The notes under the pieces are model-generated. The model worked only from the letters and a program-made list of their open reading frames with translations, ran no database searches and had not been told where the DNA came from. Of a DNA stretch of 64,000 nucleotides, positions 52,273 to 62,048 are shown piece after piece. Source of the DNA: Flavilitoribacter nigricans DSM 23189 = NBRC 102662 (GTDB taxonomy: Bacteria; Bacteroidota; Bacteroidia; Chitinophagales; Saprospiraceae). Every line of letters starts with the position of its first letter. The first letter of the stretch is position 1. The DNA is taken from contig NZ_PDUD01000050.1 of the NCBI RefSeq assembly GCF_002646595.1, positions 27,175 to 91,174 on the forward strand, written 5' to 3'. The position numbers and the translations under genes were made by a program.

Positions 52273-52626
52273 TTAATGAGTACCGTCCTGTTTTGCGATC
52301 TTTCTTACTTCAACGCTATTGCCCGGCCCCTGCAGTACCGGACTGCCTTTGGCAAATTCCACGGCTTCTTCCACCGATTCGGCCCGGACCATGATGTAAC
52401 CGCCAATCGTTTCTTTAATATCGCCAAAAGGGCCGTTGGTCACCACATTATCGGGCCAGACCACCCGGGCGTCGTCAAAAGGCAGACCGTTGCTGCCCAC
52501 AAATTTATTCTGCGCCGCAATACTCCCGATCCAGTCCATGGTCTGTTTCATCCATTGCTGCATTTGTTCGGGCGAAGCCTGCTTGGAGCCATCTTCGTGG
52601 CGGAAGATCAACATAAATTCATCCAT
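52273..52626 (-). CDS. YciI/DGPF-domain protein
   Basis: 117 residues with the DGPF motif in the form TNGPFGDIKETIGGYIMVRAES. Fold is a dimeric alpha-beta barrel with possible enzymatic His/Asp pair, function unknown. It is 9 bases upstream of the ECF42 sigma gene on the same strand, in the expected operon, and could be its target or co-factor. Confidence 0.88.
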   Translation of the reverse strand: MDEFMLIFRHEDGSKQASPEQMQQWMKQTMDWIGSIAAQNKFVGSNGLPFDDARVVWPDNVVTNGPFGDIKETIGGYIMVRAESVEEAVEFAKGSPVLQGPGNSVEVRKIAKQDGTH

Positions 52627-52736
52627 TACCTGTGCGATTTTAGTTATCAGTTAATTGATTACACCCTGATAACAAATGGATATCCGGGAATTGGACAGCC
52701 CGGGAATTATTTTTTATCATCGCGCCCCATCCCCAT

Positions 52737-55370
52737 TTATCGCCGTCCACCGCCTTCCTCCCAATCCAAAAAGATGGGTTCTTCATCAGCGGTGTCATCC
52801 CCGCCGTATTCGGGAATATCCCGCCAGTCTGTCGGTTCATCCACCATTTCGATAACGGTATTGAAGGCCACTTCCAGTTCGCGTTGGATCGCCCGTTTGC
52901 GTTTTTCACTCTGGTCGAAATCCGACTTCACCTGCCGTTTGGCCGATTCCATTTCGTAGTCCTCGATATTGCCGATGATCCGGTAATACAGATTGAAAAA
53001 ACCATTGCGCTGGGCCCTTTTCGGCTTCAGGTCCGGATCGTGTCTTTTGAATTTATTGGCCAATACCTGTCCGGCGTTCACCTTGATGGAATAGGCAATA
53101 TCCTGATCAAAATCGTGTTCTCCACTGATGGTGAGATTAAGCGCATTACTCTGGATGAACATCACCGGAATGATGATGCGCTGGTTGCGGATCTCCAGGA
53201 AGTTCTCCAGGTTGGTGAAGCGGATATCCCGCAGGTCCCGTACATCCACGTAGGAAGAAAAGCTTTCCAGCATTTCGAAATCCTGCAGCTGACCGTCTTT
53301 TACGCCGATACCGGCCAGTACCTTGAGCTTGTCCCAGAGCATATTCCCCTGTTCGTCCCAGTAGACGTAGATGGCGATCTTGGCGTCGAGCCGCCCATCT
53401 ACATGATCGGCGCGCAGCACTTCCTGCCCAAAGTTTTCGGACTGCTCGAAAAATTCGTGGATATCGATATTGTTGCAGCTTAGCCGGGCTTCCAGAAAGG
53501 GTTGTTCCTGAAAGTAGAGTTCTCCCTGCACATCAAAGCTACCTTCCATGGCCTGGGTACGTCCCGTAATATGGAGCTGATTGTTCCGAAAATCCAGCAG
53601 TCCCGTAAAATTTTGTCCTTCGATCCGGTCGTAATTGAATTCATCGATCCGGGCGTCGAAGGTACCTTTCAGAAATTTAGTGATCCGTTCCCGGCTCTGG
53701 ATGCGCTTTTCGGTCAGCGAATCTACCGGTATTGCTTCCTCCTCGGCTACCTCTTCGTCGTCTTCCCCTACCAGCGACAGGCTCACCAGACGATCCAGAT
53801 CCAGGCTTTTGGCGTATAATTTGGTTTGGAAGTTCAGCTCCGCCCGTTTGGTATTCAGGGAATCGGCAAACAGAACAGGCAGCAAATTCTGGGCCGTTCC
53901 TGCAAATTCCATTTCACTACCGGCGCCCTCCAGTTCCAGTCCCTCGATGGTCATTACGTTATCCTGCAACTGGAGTGTTCCTTTATCGATCGTCATGGAT
54001 TCATTGGCAATCACCAGGGAAGCATCGTCGAACTCCAATATACCGCTGGCCTTTACCCGGCTGATGCGGCTGGTCTCGATCATATCTTCGTAGCGGCCCT
54101 GTATGTGCAGGTTCTGGATCTCAATCTCGCCGTCGCCGCTTTTCACCCGCTCGTCGGGAATAAAGCCGTAGACCATTTCTACCGGCAACACGCCGTCGAG
54201 TTCAAAATCGATGAGGGGATCATCCAGATTTTCTACCCGTAAGCGCAATCCCATTAGTTCCCGGTTGAAGTATCCTTTCAGATCAGTGACCTCAAAAACA
54301 GAACTGCGGTTATTGCGCAGCTCACCATTGGTGAACGTAGCCAGGAAGGACACATCCTTCAGGTTACCGTCCATTTTTTCACTGGTGATCCGGCCGTCCT
54401 CCAGGCTCAGTTCCGCTTTGATCTCCGGGCCCATGCGTTGATCCGCCATCCCCTTGATCTCGGCTTTGACGATGAAGTCACCGCGACTTTCGAAATCCGC
54501 CAGCGGCTCCAGGTATTCAGCCGGTAGCAACTGCAACATAGAAGCCAGACTGCTTTCATCACTGTTCAGAAAGAGGTCGTAATAAGTACCTTCCTCCGTT
54601 TCCTCAATGTAACCGTCCACCCGAAAAACGTTGGATTCTACGTCTACGCTCACTTCCTTAAATTCGTATTTCCCATTGGCCATATCCACATCGACGACGG
54701 CATCGTAGTTCAGGTTTTTTCCGGCGAGATAGCGGGCTCCGTCCATTTCTACGAAACGGGATTCCAGCTCGGCATCGCTTTCCAGCGAGAACTGCGCACT
54801 GGAAAATTCGCCCGAAAAGCGGGCGTTGATCACATTGACCAACATTTCCTGTTTGCTGCTTTCGTCCGAATAGATCAGGTCAATATCCTCCAGCAGGGCC
54901 TCGGCCAGAGAAATGGTGGGGCCGGCATCATCATCGTCTGCTTCCGACGGTTCTTCCGGTGCCGGTGTGTCGCTGGTTTTGAAGATCTCATAATTCCCCT
55001 TTCCGTTCCGGTCGATCGCAATATTCAACGCACCGTCACTTACTTTCACCGACTTAACTTTGATCTTGGATCCCAACAGGCTCAGCAGGCCCATCCGGAA
55101 GGAAAGCTGTTCGGCTTCCAGCAATAGTCCGTCCTGGTTGTCCGTGAGGCTCACCCCGTTCAGGTTGGCCGCAACGTTCGGGAAACTCGAAACGACCGAC
55201 AATTTGAAGGTATTCACGCGCAGGTCGGAGGTGATCTGCTCGTTGATCTCTTTAATGATGCGCGCACCGATCTGGTCTTCGTAAATACTGGCCAGCAGGG
55301 CGGCAATGGCTACCAGACTCACGATAACGATGAGACTGATGATGGCGAAGCGTTTCAAAAATCTTTTCAT
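52737..55370 (-). CDS. AsmA-like envelope protein
   Basis: 877 residues. One N-terminal membrane helix (about 8-31) anchors a long periplasmic part rich in beta-strands, with the AsmA-type opening VNTFKLSVVSSFPNVAANLNGVSLTD and a C-terminal AsmA-like domain. An acidic low-complexity segment EEPSEADDDDAG lies near residue 140. AsmA-like proteins form bridge-like grooves that move phospholipids between the membranes of Gram-negative bacteria. Monocistronic; the gap upstream (55371-55710) shows nothing else. Confidence 0.8.
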   Translation of the reverse strand: MKRFLKRFAIISLIVIVSLVAIAALLASIYEDQIGARIIKEINEQITSDLRVNTFKLSVVSSFPNVAANLNGVSLTDNQDGLLLEAEQLSFRMGLLSLLGSKIKVKSVKVSDGALNIAIDRNGKGNYEIFKTSDTPAPEEPSEADDDDAGPTISLAEALLEDIDLIYSDESSKQEMLVNVINARFSGEFSSAQFSLESDAELESRFVEMDGARYLAGKNLNYDAVVDVDMANGKYEFKEVSVDVESNVFRVDGYIEETEEGTYYDLFLNSDESSLASMLQLLPAEYLEPLADFESRGDFIVKAEIKGMADQRMGPEIKAELSLEDGRITSEKMDGNLKDVSFLATFTNGELRNNRSSVFEVTDLKGYFNRELMGLRLRVENLDDPLIDFELDGVLPVEMVYGFIPDERVKSGDGEIEIQNLHIQGRYEDMIETSRISRVKASGILEFDDASLVIANESMTIDKGTLQLQDNVMTIEGLELEGAGSEMEFAGTAQNLLPVLFADSLNTKRAELNFQTKLYAKSLDLDRLVSLSLVGEDDEEVAEEEAIPVDSLTEKRIQSRERITKFLKGTFDARIDEFNYDRIEGQNFTGLLDFRNNQLHITGRTQAMEGSFDVQGELYFQEQPFLEARLSCNNIDIHEFFEQSENFGQEVLRADHVDGRLDAKIAIYVYWDEQGNMLWDKLKVLAGIGVKDGQLQDFEMLESFSSYVDVRDLRDIRFTNLENFLEIRNQRIIIPVMFIQSNALNLTISGEHDFDQDIAYSIKVNAGQVLANKFKRHDPDLKPKRAQRNGFFNLYYRIIGNIEDYEMESAKRQVKSDFDQSEKRKRAIQRELEVAFNTVIEMVDEPTDWRDIPEYGGDDTADEEPIFLDWEEGGGRR

Positions 55371-55710
55371 AGTTGAAAGGTCTCGGGTACCGGGGAAGGG
55401 CTCCGGTATGGTTTTATGTTAATACTGTCGTTCCGGTTCAATCATATCCCGGCTGCTTTTACACCCGGACCGTGCGCGGTACTCCTGATAAGCACTGCAC
55501 ACCAGCGGTCCAATGGCCGTTTTTCCATAGACCAGGTGCGCCCGGCCATATTGCTTCCTACCGTTTTTCCCTACCCTGATCCATTCGGGTTGTCGCCAAA
55601 TGAGTCCGCGTAATGGTTAAAACCGGGAAGCTGCTCTCCGATTAAACATGAGTGTAAGCAGTGAGAGTTCGCAAGTTGTCTTCCGCCGGGTGGATTTCCG
55701 GCGCACATTT
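55371..55710. other. Gap between the AsmA-like gene and the next minus-strand gene
   Basis: 340 bases. The short plus- and minus-strand frames have no family features. I see no repeat, terminator or clear promoter in it. Confidence 0.4.
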
Positions 55711-57129
55711 TCAGTATTCGAACTCCATACGCTCCATGGGATAGCCAAACAAGCACTTTTCCTTGATCAGAGCAGCGACCTTGGTGGGGACCATGGTTTC
55801 CCAACCGGTTTCCCCGGTTCGGATCATGGCCAGGATCTCCTTGGAAAATATGTGCAAAAGATCTGGATTATAACCATCTACATCTGTAATCTGCTTATTA
55901 TCCAATAAATGCTTGTACAGGAATTTAACGCCTTCCGGCACCGGAACATTATGTGCAGTCATTAATTCTGCACTTCCTTCCTGCATAGCGGGGTAGACGT
56001 AGATCTTCACATTCCGGTTAAACAATTCCCCAAAAGCGGCCAGGAGACGGCCGTCCATATTCTCGTAGTATTTGGTGCTGATCAGGTCCAGCAGCGGACG
56101 TACGCCCAGCACGATACCCAGGTTGGGGATCCGGTAATCAAACAGATAATTGACGAGTTTTTGGTGTTCTTCACAATCGGAGATCACTACCGTCTGGCCC
56201 ATCGCATTGAGCAGTTCGGCCCGATCCAGAAAATCCCGCTCGTCTAGTTCTCCGACCGAACAAAGGTTATCCATCGTGATCTCCGTGAGCAGGAAACAGC
56301 GTTTGGTATCCACTTCGGGTTGGTTGCGAAACTGCTGGTAAGCCGAGCGGATCATATCCTGATTGACCAGCGTAGGCGGGCGAAAACTACCCCGTACCAC
56401 CAGCACATTGCGCCGGTAAAGAAATTCCGAAGCGTGCACGTTGCGGCCGTCCGGCCCGAACATGGCCACTTTACTCAGTTTGTGCTTGATGATCCAGAGA
56501 CTGACCAGCCGGTTGTCCAGTTCCATAAAATCCGGCCCGGTCAGGCGGATCATATCGATCATTACCCGGCCGCGCAGGCTGTCCATCAGGGACTCCACCA
56601 TCGTTTCCGGTTCCTTATGGTAGTGATAGCAGGCATAGACCAGATTGACCCCCAGGATACCGATCGCCTGTTGCTGGAGCTGATTGTCGTTGTCCAGCAT
56701 GCGCACGTGCAGCACGATATCGTTGGGCTCGGCATTGGGCTGCAGCTGAAAGCGAATTCCCAGCCAGCCGTCACCCTTGATCGTTTTGGTGAAATTGATG
56801 GCCGCAATGGTATCGGCAAAAACGAAGAAATTGGTATCCGGTCGCTCGGTTCTCAGGCGGGAGTTCATCAGATCGTACTCGTGATCGAGCATCTTGTACA
56901 GACGGGCCTCGCACACGTAGCGGCCGCTGGTCTCGGTACCGTATATATGATCGGAATAGGTCTTATCGTAAGCCGACATCGTTTTGGCGATCGTACCCGC
57001 CGCCGCACCTACCTGAAAGAAATGGCGGGCCACTTCCTGTCCGGCTCCGATCTCCGCGAAGGTGCCGTAAACAGATTCATCCAGATTGATTTCGAGGGCT
57101 TTTTGTTCGGTCTCAAGCAGTTGGCGCAT
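55711..57129 (-). CDS. Conserved cytosolic protein, function unknown
   Basis: 472 residues, no signal peptide or membrane helix. The sequence is even and well-packed, with conserved-looking strings such as KGDGWLGIRFQLQP, LHVRMLDNDNQLQQQAIGILGVNL and KNVLVVRGSFRPPT-like segments. I believe relatives occur across Bacteroidota and perhaps Cyanobacteria, but I cannot assign a domain. No nucleotidyltransferase, kinase or hydrolase motif is visible. It lies 122 bases downstream of a methyltransferase gene on the same strand. A housekeeping role is suggested only by its conservation. Confidence 0.75.
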   Translation of the reverse strand: MRQLLETEQKALEINLDESVYGTFAEIGAGQEVARHFFQVGAAAGTIAKTMSAYDKTYSDHIYGTETSGRYVCEARLYKMLDHEYDLMNSRLRTERPDTNFFVFADTIAAINFTKTIKGDGWLGIRFQLQPNAEPNDIVLHVRMLDNDNQLQQQAIGILGVNLVYACYHYHKEPETMVESLMDSLRGRVMIDMIRLTGPDFMELDNRLVSLWIIKHKLSKVAMFGPDGRNVHASEFLYRRNVLVVRGSFRPPTLVNQDMIRSAYQQFRNQPEVDTKRCFLLTEITMDNLCSVGELDERDFLDRAELLNAMGQTVVISDCEEHQKLVNYLFDYRIPNLGIVLGVRPLLDLISTKYYENMDGRLLAAFGELFNRNVKIYVYPAMQEGSAELMTAHNVPVPEGVKFLYKHLLDNKQITDVDGYNPDLLHIFSKEILAMIRTGETGWETMVPTKVAALIKEKCLFGYPMERMEFEY

Positions 57130-57251
57130 GAAGCAGTTTTTTCGATACCCAGCCTATCTGCCGCCGATGGCAGGTATCCGGCGCCGGGTACCTGGTTTTT
57201 TAGGAAAGGTTAGGGACGGCAACCGGATTAACGTTGCCGGATGGCACAAAA

Positions 57252-58406
57252 TTACGCAATTCCCAGTAGTTTCTCCAGGTAATGATACGTAATCCCAAAA
57301 TCCTTTTTAATGGCCTGCACCCGATCCAGGGCTTCGGGATCCGGGCTGGCCTTGGTCCCTACGATCAGCAGGTTTTTCGGGGTGTGTTCCGTATCGATAA
57401 ACTCAAACACCCGGGTCCGGTAACCACTGTACTCCAATAATAGGGAACGTATACCGTCGGTGACAAGTTCAGCCTGTCGCTCTTCCAATATCCCGTGCCG
57501 TAGGATGGCCTGCATATCCGTCTGACAATTCATCTGTTTGCGGATCTGCTTGTGGCAACAGGGAGCAACTACGATGATCTCTGCCCCCGCGTGGATCCCT
57601 TTGGCGATGGCCAGATCGGTGGCGATGTCGCAGGCGTGTAAGGCAATCAGCATATCGATCCGCTCGGGATCATAGTCGTTGATATCCTGGGAAATGAACT
57701 CCAGATCGTCAAAGCCCGTCTTTTGGGCCAGTTGATTCCCGAATTGCACCAGTTTGGGACGCAGTTCGATACCCGTCAGTCGGGCCTTCCAGTTCTTCAC
57801 CCGGGTCAGGTAATCGTACAGCGCAAACGTCAGGTAGCCTTTTCCCGATCCCATATCCACTACGTGGGGCTGTCCGGATATCGGATGCTGCTCCAGCAGA
57901 TTGTCGATGATCTCGATATATTTGTTGATCTGGCGGTATTTTTTCTGTCCGCTCTTCACCACCTTGCCGCTCTGATCCGTGATGCCCATTTCCCGCAGAT
58001 AGACCTGTCCGTCCGCTTCCAGCAGGCGATTTTTCTGCCGGTCGTGTTGCCTGGAGGGTAATTCGGAATGCGTAGCGGCCTGGGTGAACAGCCGGGATTT
58101 GCGTTTCTTATTGTACAGCAAACTCACGTCCTGCTCCAGCGTAAACAGGTCCGCTTTTAGAAAATCATTGCCCAAACTGGCTTCCAGCTCTGCCGCCGCT
58201 TCCTCCCAACTGTGGTTCTTGACCTCATCGCGTTGCGGATACCGGTGCGTAAAAGCCACCATGGGCGCTTCGCGGATCAATACGGGCCGCAGGAATATAT
58301 TTTTTCTTTCTTCCGCTCTATCGGGCTTGCTGAGGGTCAGTTTCACGAAGCTGCCCGCAGCCAGGCTTTCGCCAAATTGCCGGATAAATTGTGACTTAGC
58401 ATCCAT
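57252..58406 (-). CDS. SAM-dependent methyltransferase (Methyltransf_32/GSTCD-like)
   Basis: 384 residues. Motif I VVDMGSGKGYLTFALYDYL (about 200-218) and the tell-tale HACDIATDLAIAKGI plus VAPCCHKQIR place it in the methyltransf_32 family, whose members are thought to modify RNA, some tRNA. A long N-terminal part (about 1-180) is specific to the bacterial group. Substrate unproven. Cytosolic. Upstream is a 340-base gap to the divergent DUF4294 gene. Confidence 0.82.
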   Translation of the reverse strand: MDAKSQFIRQFGESLAAGSFVKLTLSKPDRAEERKNIFLRPVLIREAPMVAFTHRYPQRDEVKNHSWEEAAAELEASLGNDFLKADLFTLEQDVSLLYNKKRKSRLFTQAATHSELPSRQHDRQKNRLLEADGQVYLREMGITDQSGKVVKSGQKKYRQINKYIEIIDNLLEQHPISGQPHVVDMGSGKGYLTFALYDYLTRVKNWKARLTGIELRPKLVQFGNQLAQKTGFDDLEFISQDINDYDPERIDMLIALHACDIATDLAIAKGIHAGAEIIVVAPCCHKQIRKQMNCQTDMQAILRHGILEERQAELVTDGIRSLLLEYSGYRTRVFEFIDTEHTPKNLLIVGTKASPDPEALDRVQAIKKDFGITYHYLEKLLGIA

Positions 58407-58749
58407 TTTAGTATCTTGATAACAGACTTTGGGTTAATGCACTTTATGCGACTGTTTCCCATCAGCACATCGAACCGGTTCATCCCTTTTAAGGCCGATT
58501 TTTAACCAAATGACCGATCGCCAATAGCGTGCAGTTTATAGTGCCTTAACACCCGTTTAACCTCTTTAACACTACTTTAATCATCCCCCATACATAACTT
58601 TTTGCCGCAAATTGCGTCTATATATAGTGGAAGTTGTCTAATTTTTTAGCACTCAGAGGACTATAGATCAAAATTCTTACCTCCGGGGCGCATAATTAAG
58701 CGTGTAGGATTGAAAAAAGTCCGACATTTGCAGGATAATAATAAAAACC
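58407..58749. other. Divergent gap between methyltransferase and DUF4294 genes
   Basis: 343 AT-leaning bases with no gene of coding character. GACATTTG near 58728 differs by one base from the -7 consensus and could serve the DUF4294 gene; no proper -33 element was found. Confidence 0.4.
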
Positions 58750-59397
58750 ATGAAAGCTGGATATTTATTTTTCTTTTTTTGTTTAACGGCACTCGGGCTA
58801 TCCGCCCAGAACAACACCGGTTATACCCGGGTGGGCGAACGCTACTTCCCCTACACTATCGATGAATGCGGGGATACGCTCATACTGGCCAGCCTTGATG
58901 ATGTAACCGTCTCAACGCCCAGAAGTTTCAACAGCGACGAAGAATATCGTCGTTTCCGCCGCTACCGCCGCTATGCGCTCAAGGTTTACCCCTACGCGGT
59001 AGAAGCGATCCGCATTTTCCGTGAGCTGGAGAATGAGACCGAGGATATGAAGAAACGGGCCCGCAAAAAACACATCCGCGACCTCCAGAAAGAGATGAAA
59101 GATAAATTTTCCGATCCCCTCAAGGACCTGACCAAAACCCAGGGCATGATCCTGATCAAAATGATCGAGAAAGAACTCGACACCCCCATGTATTTCCTGA
59201 TCAAGGACCTGCGGAGCGGCCTGACCGCCACCTACTGGAAACTCATCGGCGGGCTTTACGGCCACGATCTCAAGGAAGGTTATATCGAAGGGCAGGATCC
59301 CGTACTGGACGCCGTACTGAACGATCTGGACGTTTCCTACGATGCTCCGCCCCCTAGTATGGATGACGATGACCTGGAAGAAGAACAGGAGAAATAG
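58750..59397 (+). CDS. DUF4294-family exported protein
   Basis: 215 residues. A signal peptide (about 1-20) is followed by the DUF4294 domain: RRFRRYRRYALKVYPYAVEA, then a coiled-coil-like helical hairpin rich in Glu/Lys (KRARKKHIRDLQKEMKDKF) and TATYWKLIGGLYGHDLKEGY. The end is acidic. The family is nearly limited to Bacteroidota and its function is unknown; periplasmic. It precedes a thioredoxin-TPR gene by 165 bases. Confidence 0.9.
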   Translation: MKAGYLFFFFCLTALGLSAQNNTGYTRVGERYFPYTIDECGDTLILASLDDVTVSTPRSFNSDEEYRRFRRYRRYALKVYPYAVEAIRIFRELENETEDMKKRARKKHIRDLQKEMKDKFSDPLKDLTKTQGMILIKMIEKELDTPMYFLIKDLRSGLTATYWKLIGGLYGHDLKEGYIEGQDPVLDAVLNDLDVSYDAPPPSMDDDDLEEEQEK

Positions 59398-59562
59398 TGT
59401 CCTTTAGTCTATCCTTACGTCCTAAATTTCAAACAACCTAATCATAACCCATTTTCAACCAAAAGATTTTCTAACCAGTTATTTATAAAATAAAACCAAT
59501 CGCTTGCCGTCCCAGTTGGCAGCGCGGATCATCTGAACATCCGATAAACATTGACTTTAAGT

Positions 59563-60723
59563 ATGAAGAAATACATCTTGCTGTTATTACTGCCTCTGGC
59601 GTTTAGTGCGCCGGCTCAGGATGGCATCCACTTTGTTGACGAATCCTGGCAAAAACTCCTGAAAAAGGCCGAGAAGGAAGATAAACTCATCTTCCTGGAC
59701 GCTTACACCACCTGGTGCGGTCCCTGCAAAATGATGACCAAAGACGTCTTTCCCGATAAAAAGCTCGGCAAATTGTACAACAAGGAATTCATCAATGTAC
59801 AACTGGACATGGAAAGCGAGGAAGGCCGCCCACTGGCCAAAAAATACAATATCCGCGCCTATCCATCGCTGCTGTATATCAATGGCGCCGGGGAAGTGGT
59901 ACACCGTATCGTCGGGTACCAGAGCTCGGATCAGCTGATCGCCATGAGCGAGGTCGCTATGGATCCGCAACTGAACCTGGTGGGCCTGATCGAGCGCTAC
60001 GAGGCCGGCGAAAGGGATCCCGATTTTCTGTTGAAAAAAGCCATGGCCCATTCCAACGCCATGGACGGGAAGCACATGGAAGCGCTGGAAGCTTATTTTA
60101 AAACGCAGTCCGACTGGTCGACCATGGAGAACATGGAATTGCTCTTTATGGTGGCCGACGATATCGACTCCCAGCTTTTTGAATACCTGGCCAACAACCG
60201 GGAATCATTCGAGATGGTGTTCGGCAAGGACGCCGTGATCAATAAATTGCAGCAGATGGTCAGCCAGAAGTTGTACGAAGATCGCAGCAACCTGCCCAGT
60301 CTGGAAAAGGTAGACCGTCTCTACGAACGTGCCTATCCGGATATGGCCGATAAACTTTCCGCCCGTTTCCGGATTGACTATTACCGTATGGCCGGCGATC
60401 AGAAGAAATACCTGAACGCAACCGCCAAATACCTGGAACAATATTCTTCCGAAGACGCTATGGAACTCAACAACGCCGCCTGGAACTTCTTCGAAATGGT
60501 GGACGATCCCGATCATCTTAAACTGGCGTTAAACTGGGCCAAGAAGTCGGTAGATCTGGAGCCCGGTTACTATAATTACGATACCTTAGCGGCACTGTAC
60601 TTCAAACTCGGCGAAAAGAAAAAGGCGATCAAAACGGCCAAACAGGCCATCGCCATTGCCAAATCGGAGGGCGAGAACTACGCAGCCACCCAGGCATTGC
60701 TGGAAGCGATCCGGGATAAATAA
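59563..60723 (+). CDS. Exported thioredoxin-like protein with TPR tail
   Basis: 386 residues from ATG 59563 (TTG 59551 also opens the frame). A signal peptide (about 1-19) is followed by a thioredoxin_7-like domain with the redox motif WCGPC (Cys52/Cys55). The second half has TPR-like helices, ending YYNYDTLAALYFKLGEKKKAIKTAKQAIAIA. Likely a periplasmic disulfide reductase or chaperone, possibly linked to cytochrome or envelope maturation. It lies 39 bases upstream of a small exported protein, probably one operon. Confidence 0.88.
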   Translation: MKKYILLLLLPLAFSAPAQDGIHFVDESWQKLLKKAEKEDKLIFLDAYTTWCGPCKMMTKDVFPDKKLGKLYNKEFINVQLDMESEEGRPLAKKYNIRAYPSLLYINGAGEVVHRIVGYQSSDQLIAMSEVAMDPQLNLVGLIERYEAGERDPDFLLKKAMAHSNAMDGKHMEALEAYFKTQSDWSTMENMELLFMVADDIDSQLFEYLANNRESFEMVFGKDAVINKLQQMVSQKLYEDRSNLPSLEKVDRLYERAYPDMADKLSARFRIDYYRMAGDQKKYLNATAKYLEQYSSEDAMELNNAAWNFFEMVDDPDHLKLALNWAKKSVDLEPGYYNYDTLAALYFKLGEKKKAIKTAKQAIAIAKSEGENYAATQALLEAIRDK

Positions 60724-60762
60724 ACAATATCCGTTCAAACACTGTCTTAAATAATAAAACAC

Positions 60763-61218
60763 ATGAAGAAAATAGCGATTTTATTGATCGGAGCACTTTG
60801 CCTGTCCACGGTAAGCCTCAGTGCCCAGGCCAAGGACGACAACATCTGGACGACGCTATCCAAGATCACCTTCCGCAAGGAATACGACGAAATGCTGGGC
60901 TTTAAAGTAGATGTTCCCGTTTTCGGAGAAGAAGTAAAGGCCCTGGCGGATAAGGAAGTGGTCATCAAAGGTTATATCATTCCGGTGGAAGGTTACAAGA
61001 GCCATAAGGAATTTGTGTTCTCCGCCTATCCCTACAACATGTGTTTTTTCTGCGGCGGCGCCGGACCGGAAACGGTTATGGAGGTCTTCTCCAACGAACC
61101 CGTCAAGTATACCGCCGAGCCCATCGTGCTGCGCGGCAAACTCGTACTGAACTCCTCGGATATCAACCGGCTGATGTACATCCTGAAGGATGCCGAAATC
61201 GCCGATGATGTGAAATAG
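60763..61218 (+). CDS. Small exported protein, DUF3299-like
   Basis: 151 residues. A signal peptide (about 1-21) is followed by an OB-like beta region: VVIKGYIIPVEGYKSHKEFVFSAYPYNMCFFCGGAGPETVMEV. The GYIIP and two Cys near CFFCGGAG resemble DUF3299, seen in exported proteins that carry metal-like centres. The match is moderate. Same strand as the thioredoxin-TPR gene 39 bases upstream. A word-iterated inverted repeat follows its stop codon. Confidence 0.65.
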   Translation: MKKIAILLIGALCLSTVSLSAQAKDDNIWTTLSKITFRKEYDEMLGFKVDVPVFGEEVKALADKEVVIKGYIIPVEGYKSHKEFVFSAYPYNMCFFCGGAGPETVMEVFSNEPVKYTAEPIVLRGKLVLNSSDINRLMYILKDAEIADDVK

Positions 61219-61224
61219 ATTGTG

Positions 61225-61322
61225 ATCGTGTTGAAGTGTTGGTGTGTTGCAGTGTTCAAGTGCCGAACGGCACACCTCAACACACCAACACTTTCACACC
61301 TTAGCACATTTCCACCTTAACA
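61225..61322. repeat. Inverted repeat built of GTGTTG-type words
   Basis: AAGTGTTGGTGTGTTG (61234-61249) is exactly complementary to 61278-61293. Around it each side keeps repeating related words (GTGTT, GTGTTG on the left, CACACC, AACAC, TTAACAC on the right) out to 61322. It fills the whole gap between the DUF3299-like gene and the convergent recO. There is no T-tract. It can fold as a long imperfect hairpin. Confidence 0.7.
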
Positions 61323-61325
61323 CGT

Positions 61326-62048
61326 TTAAAAAACCTCCTGCAGGATCAAATGCGCATTAATTTCCGGGAACCCTTCCAGGTGCAGTCGATAATAATCCAG
61401 CAGATTCAGCAATAGTTTCCTTCTCTCTTCCCTTCCGATCTTTACACCGTGACTACTTTCCATCGATGATTCCAGCAACTGGTAGAGGTAAACGGCCAGT
61501 GATTCTTCCAGAAAATAGGGATGGCTCCCCGTCTCACCGACAAACACCCCTTCCTGCAGATCAAAATAGGGCGTTTCCTCCGTGTGATCTCCTCCCGGCG
61601 TAAAACCGAGAAAAGTAGAAAGCTCCAGCATAAAATGGAGATGCAGATTGACTACCGGCTGGTCGGTCTGGTCGAGGTGTTGGAAAGAGCGAAAGAAGAA
61701 GTCGAACAGCGATGGATTTTCTTCCGATTCCCGGATAGTCTTTCGGGCCACCTCCGCCATAAAAAGTCCGACAGCGCCCTTGCGCAGATCGAAAGGAATT
61801 CCGGTAAAGATGTAAGCCGGTCGGATCTCTTTCAGCCGGTTCAGATCTTTCCCTTCCCGCTCGTAGGCGACGATCTCCACCAGGGACATCACCTGAAAAA
61901 GACCGGCACTGACCGATGATTTCGCTTTTCTGACTCCACTGACAATATATTTCCGCAGGCCACGTGCTTCGGTGTAAATATCCACGATCAGACTCGTTTC
62001 GGAATATTTGATCGCCCGAAAGACGATCCCGCGGGTTTTTAACAGCAT
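61326..62048 (-). CDS. recO: DNA repair protein RecO
   Basis: 240 residues. The N-terminal OB-fold (LLKTRGIVFRAIKYSETSLIVDIYTEARGLRKYIVSGVRKAK) and the helical C-terminal part match RecO, which loads RecA onto SSB-coated DNA with RecR in gap repair. The zinc-finger cysteines of many RecO proteins are absent (no Cys at all), as is common in Bacteroidota. Cytosolic, convergent with the DUF3299-like gene across a repeat. Confidence 0.93.
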   Translation of the reverse strand: MLLKTRGIVFRAIKYSETSLIVDIYTEARGLRKYIVSGVRKAKSSVSAGLFQVMSLVEIVAYEREGKDLNRLKEIRPAYIFTGIPFDLRKGAVGLFMAEVARKTIRESEENPSLFDFFFRSFQHLDQTDQPVVNLHLHFMLELSTFLGFTPGGDHTEETPYFDLQEGVFVGETGSHPYFLEESLAVYLYQLLESSMESSHGVKIGREERRKLLLNLLDYYRLHLEGFPEINAHLILQEVF

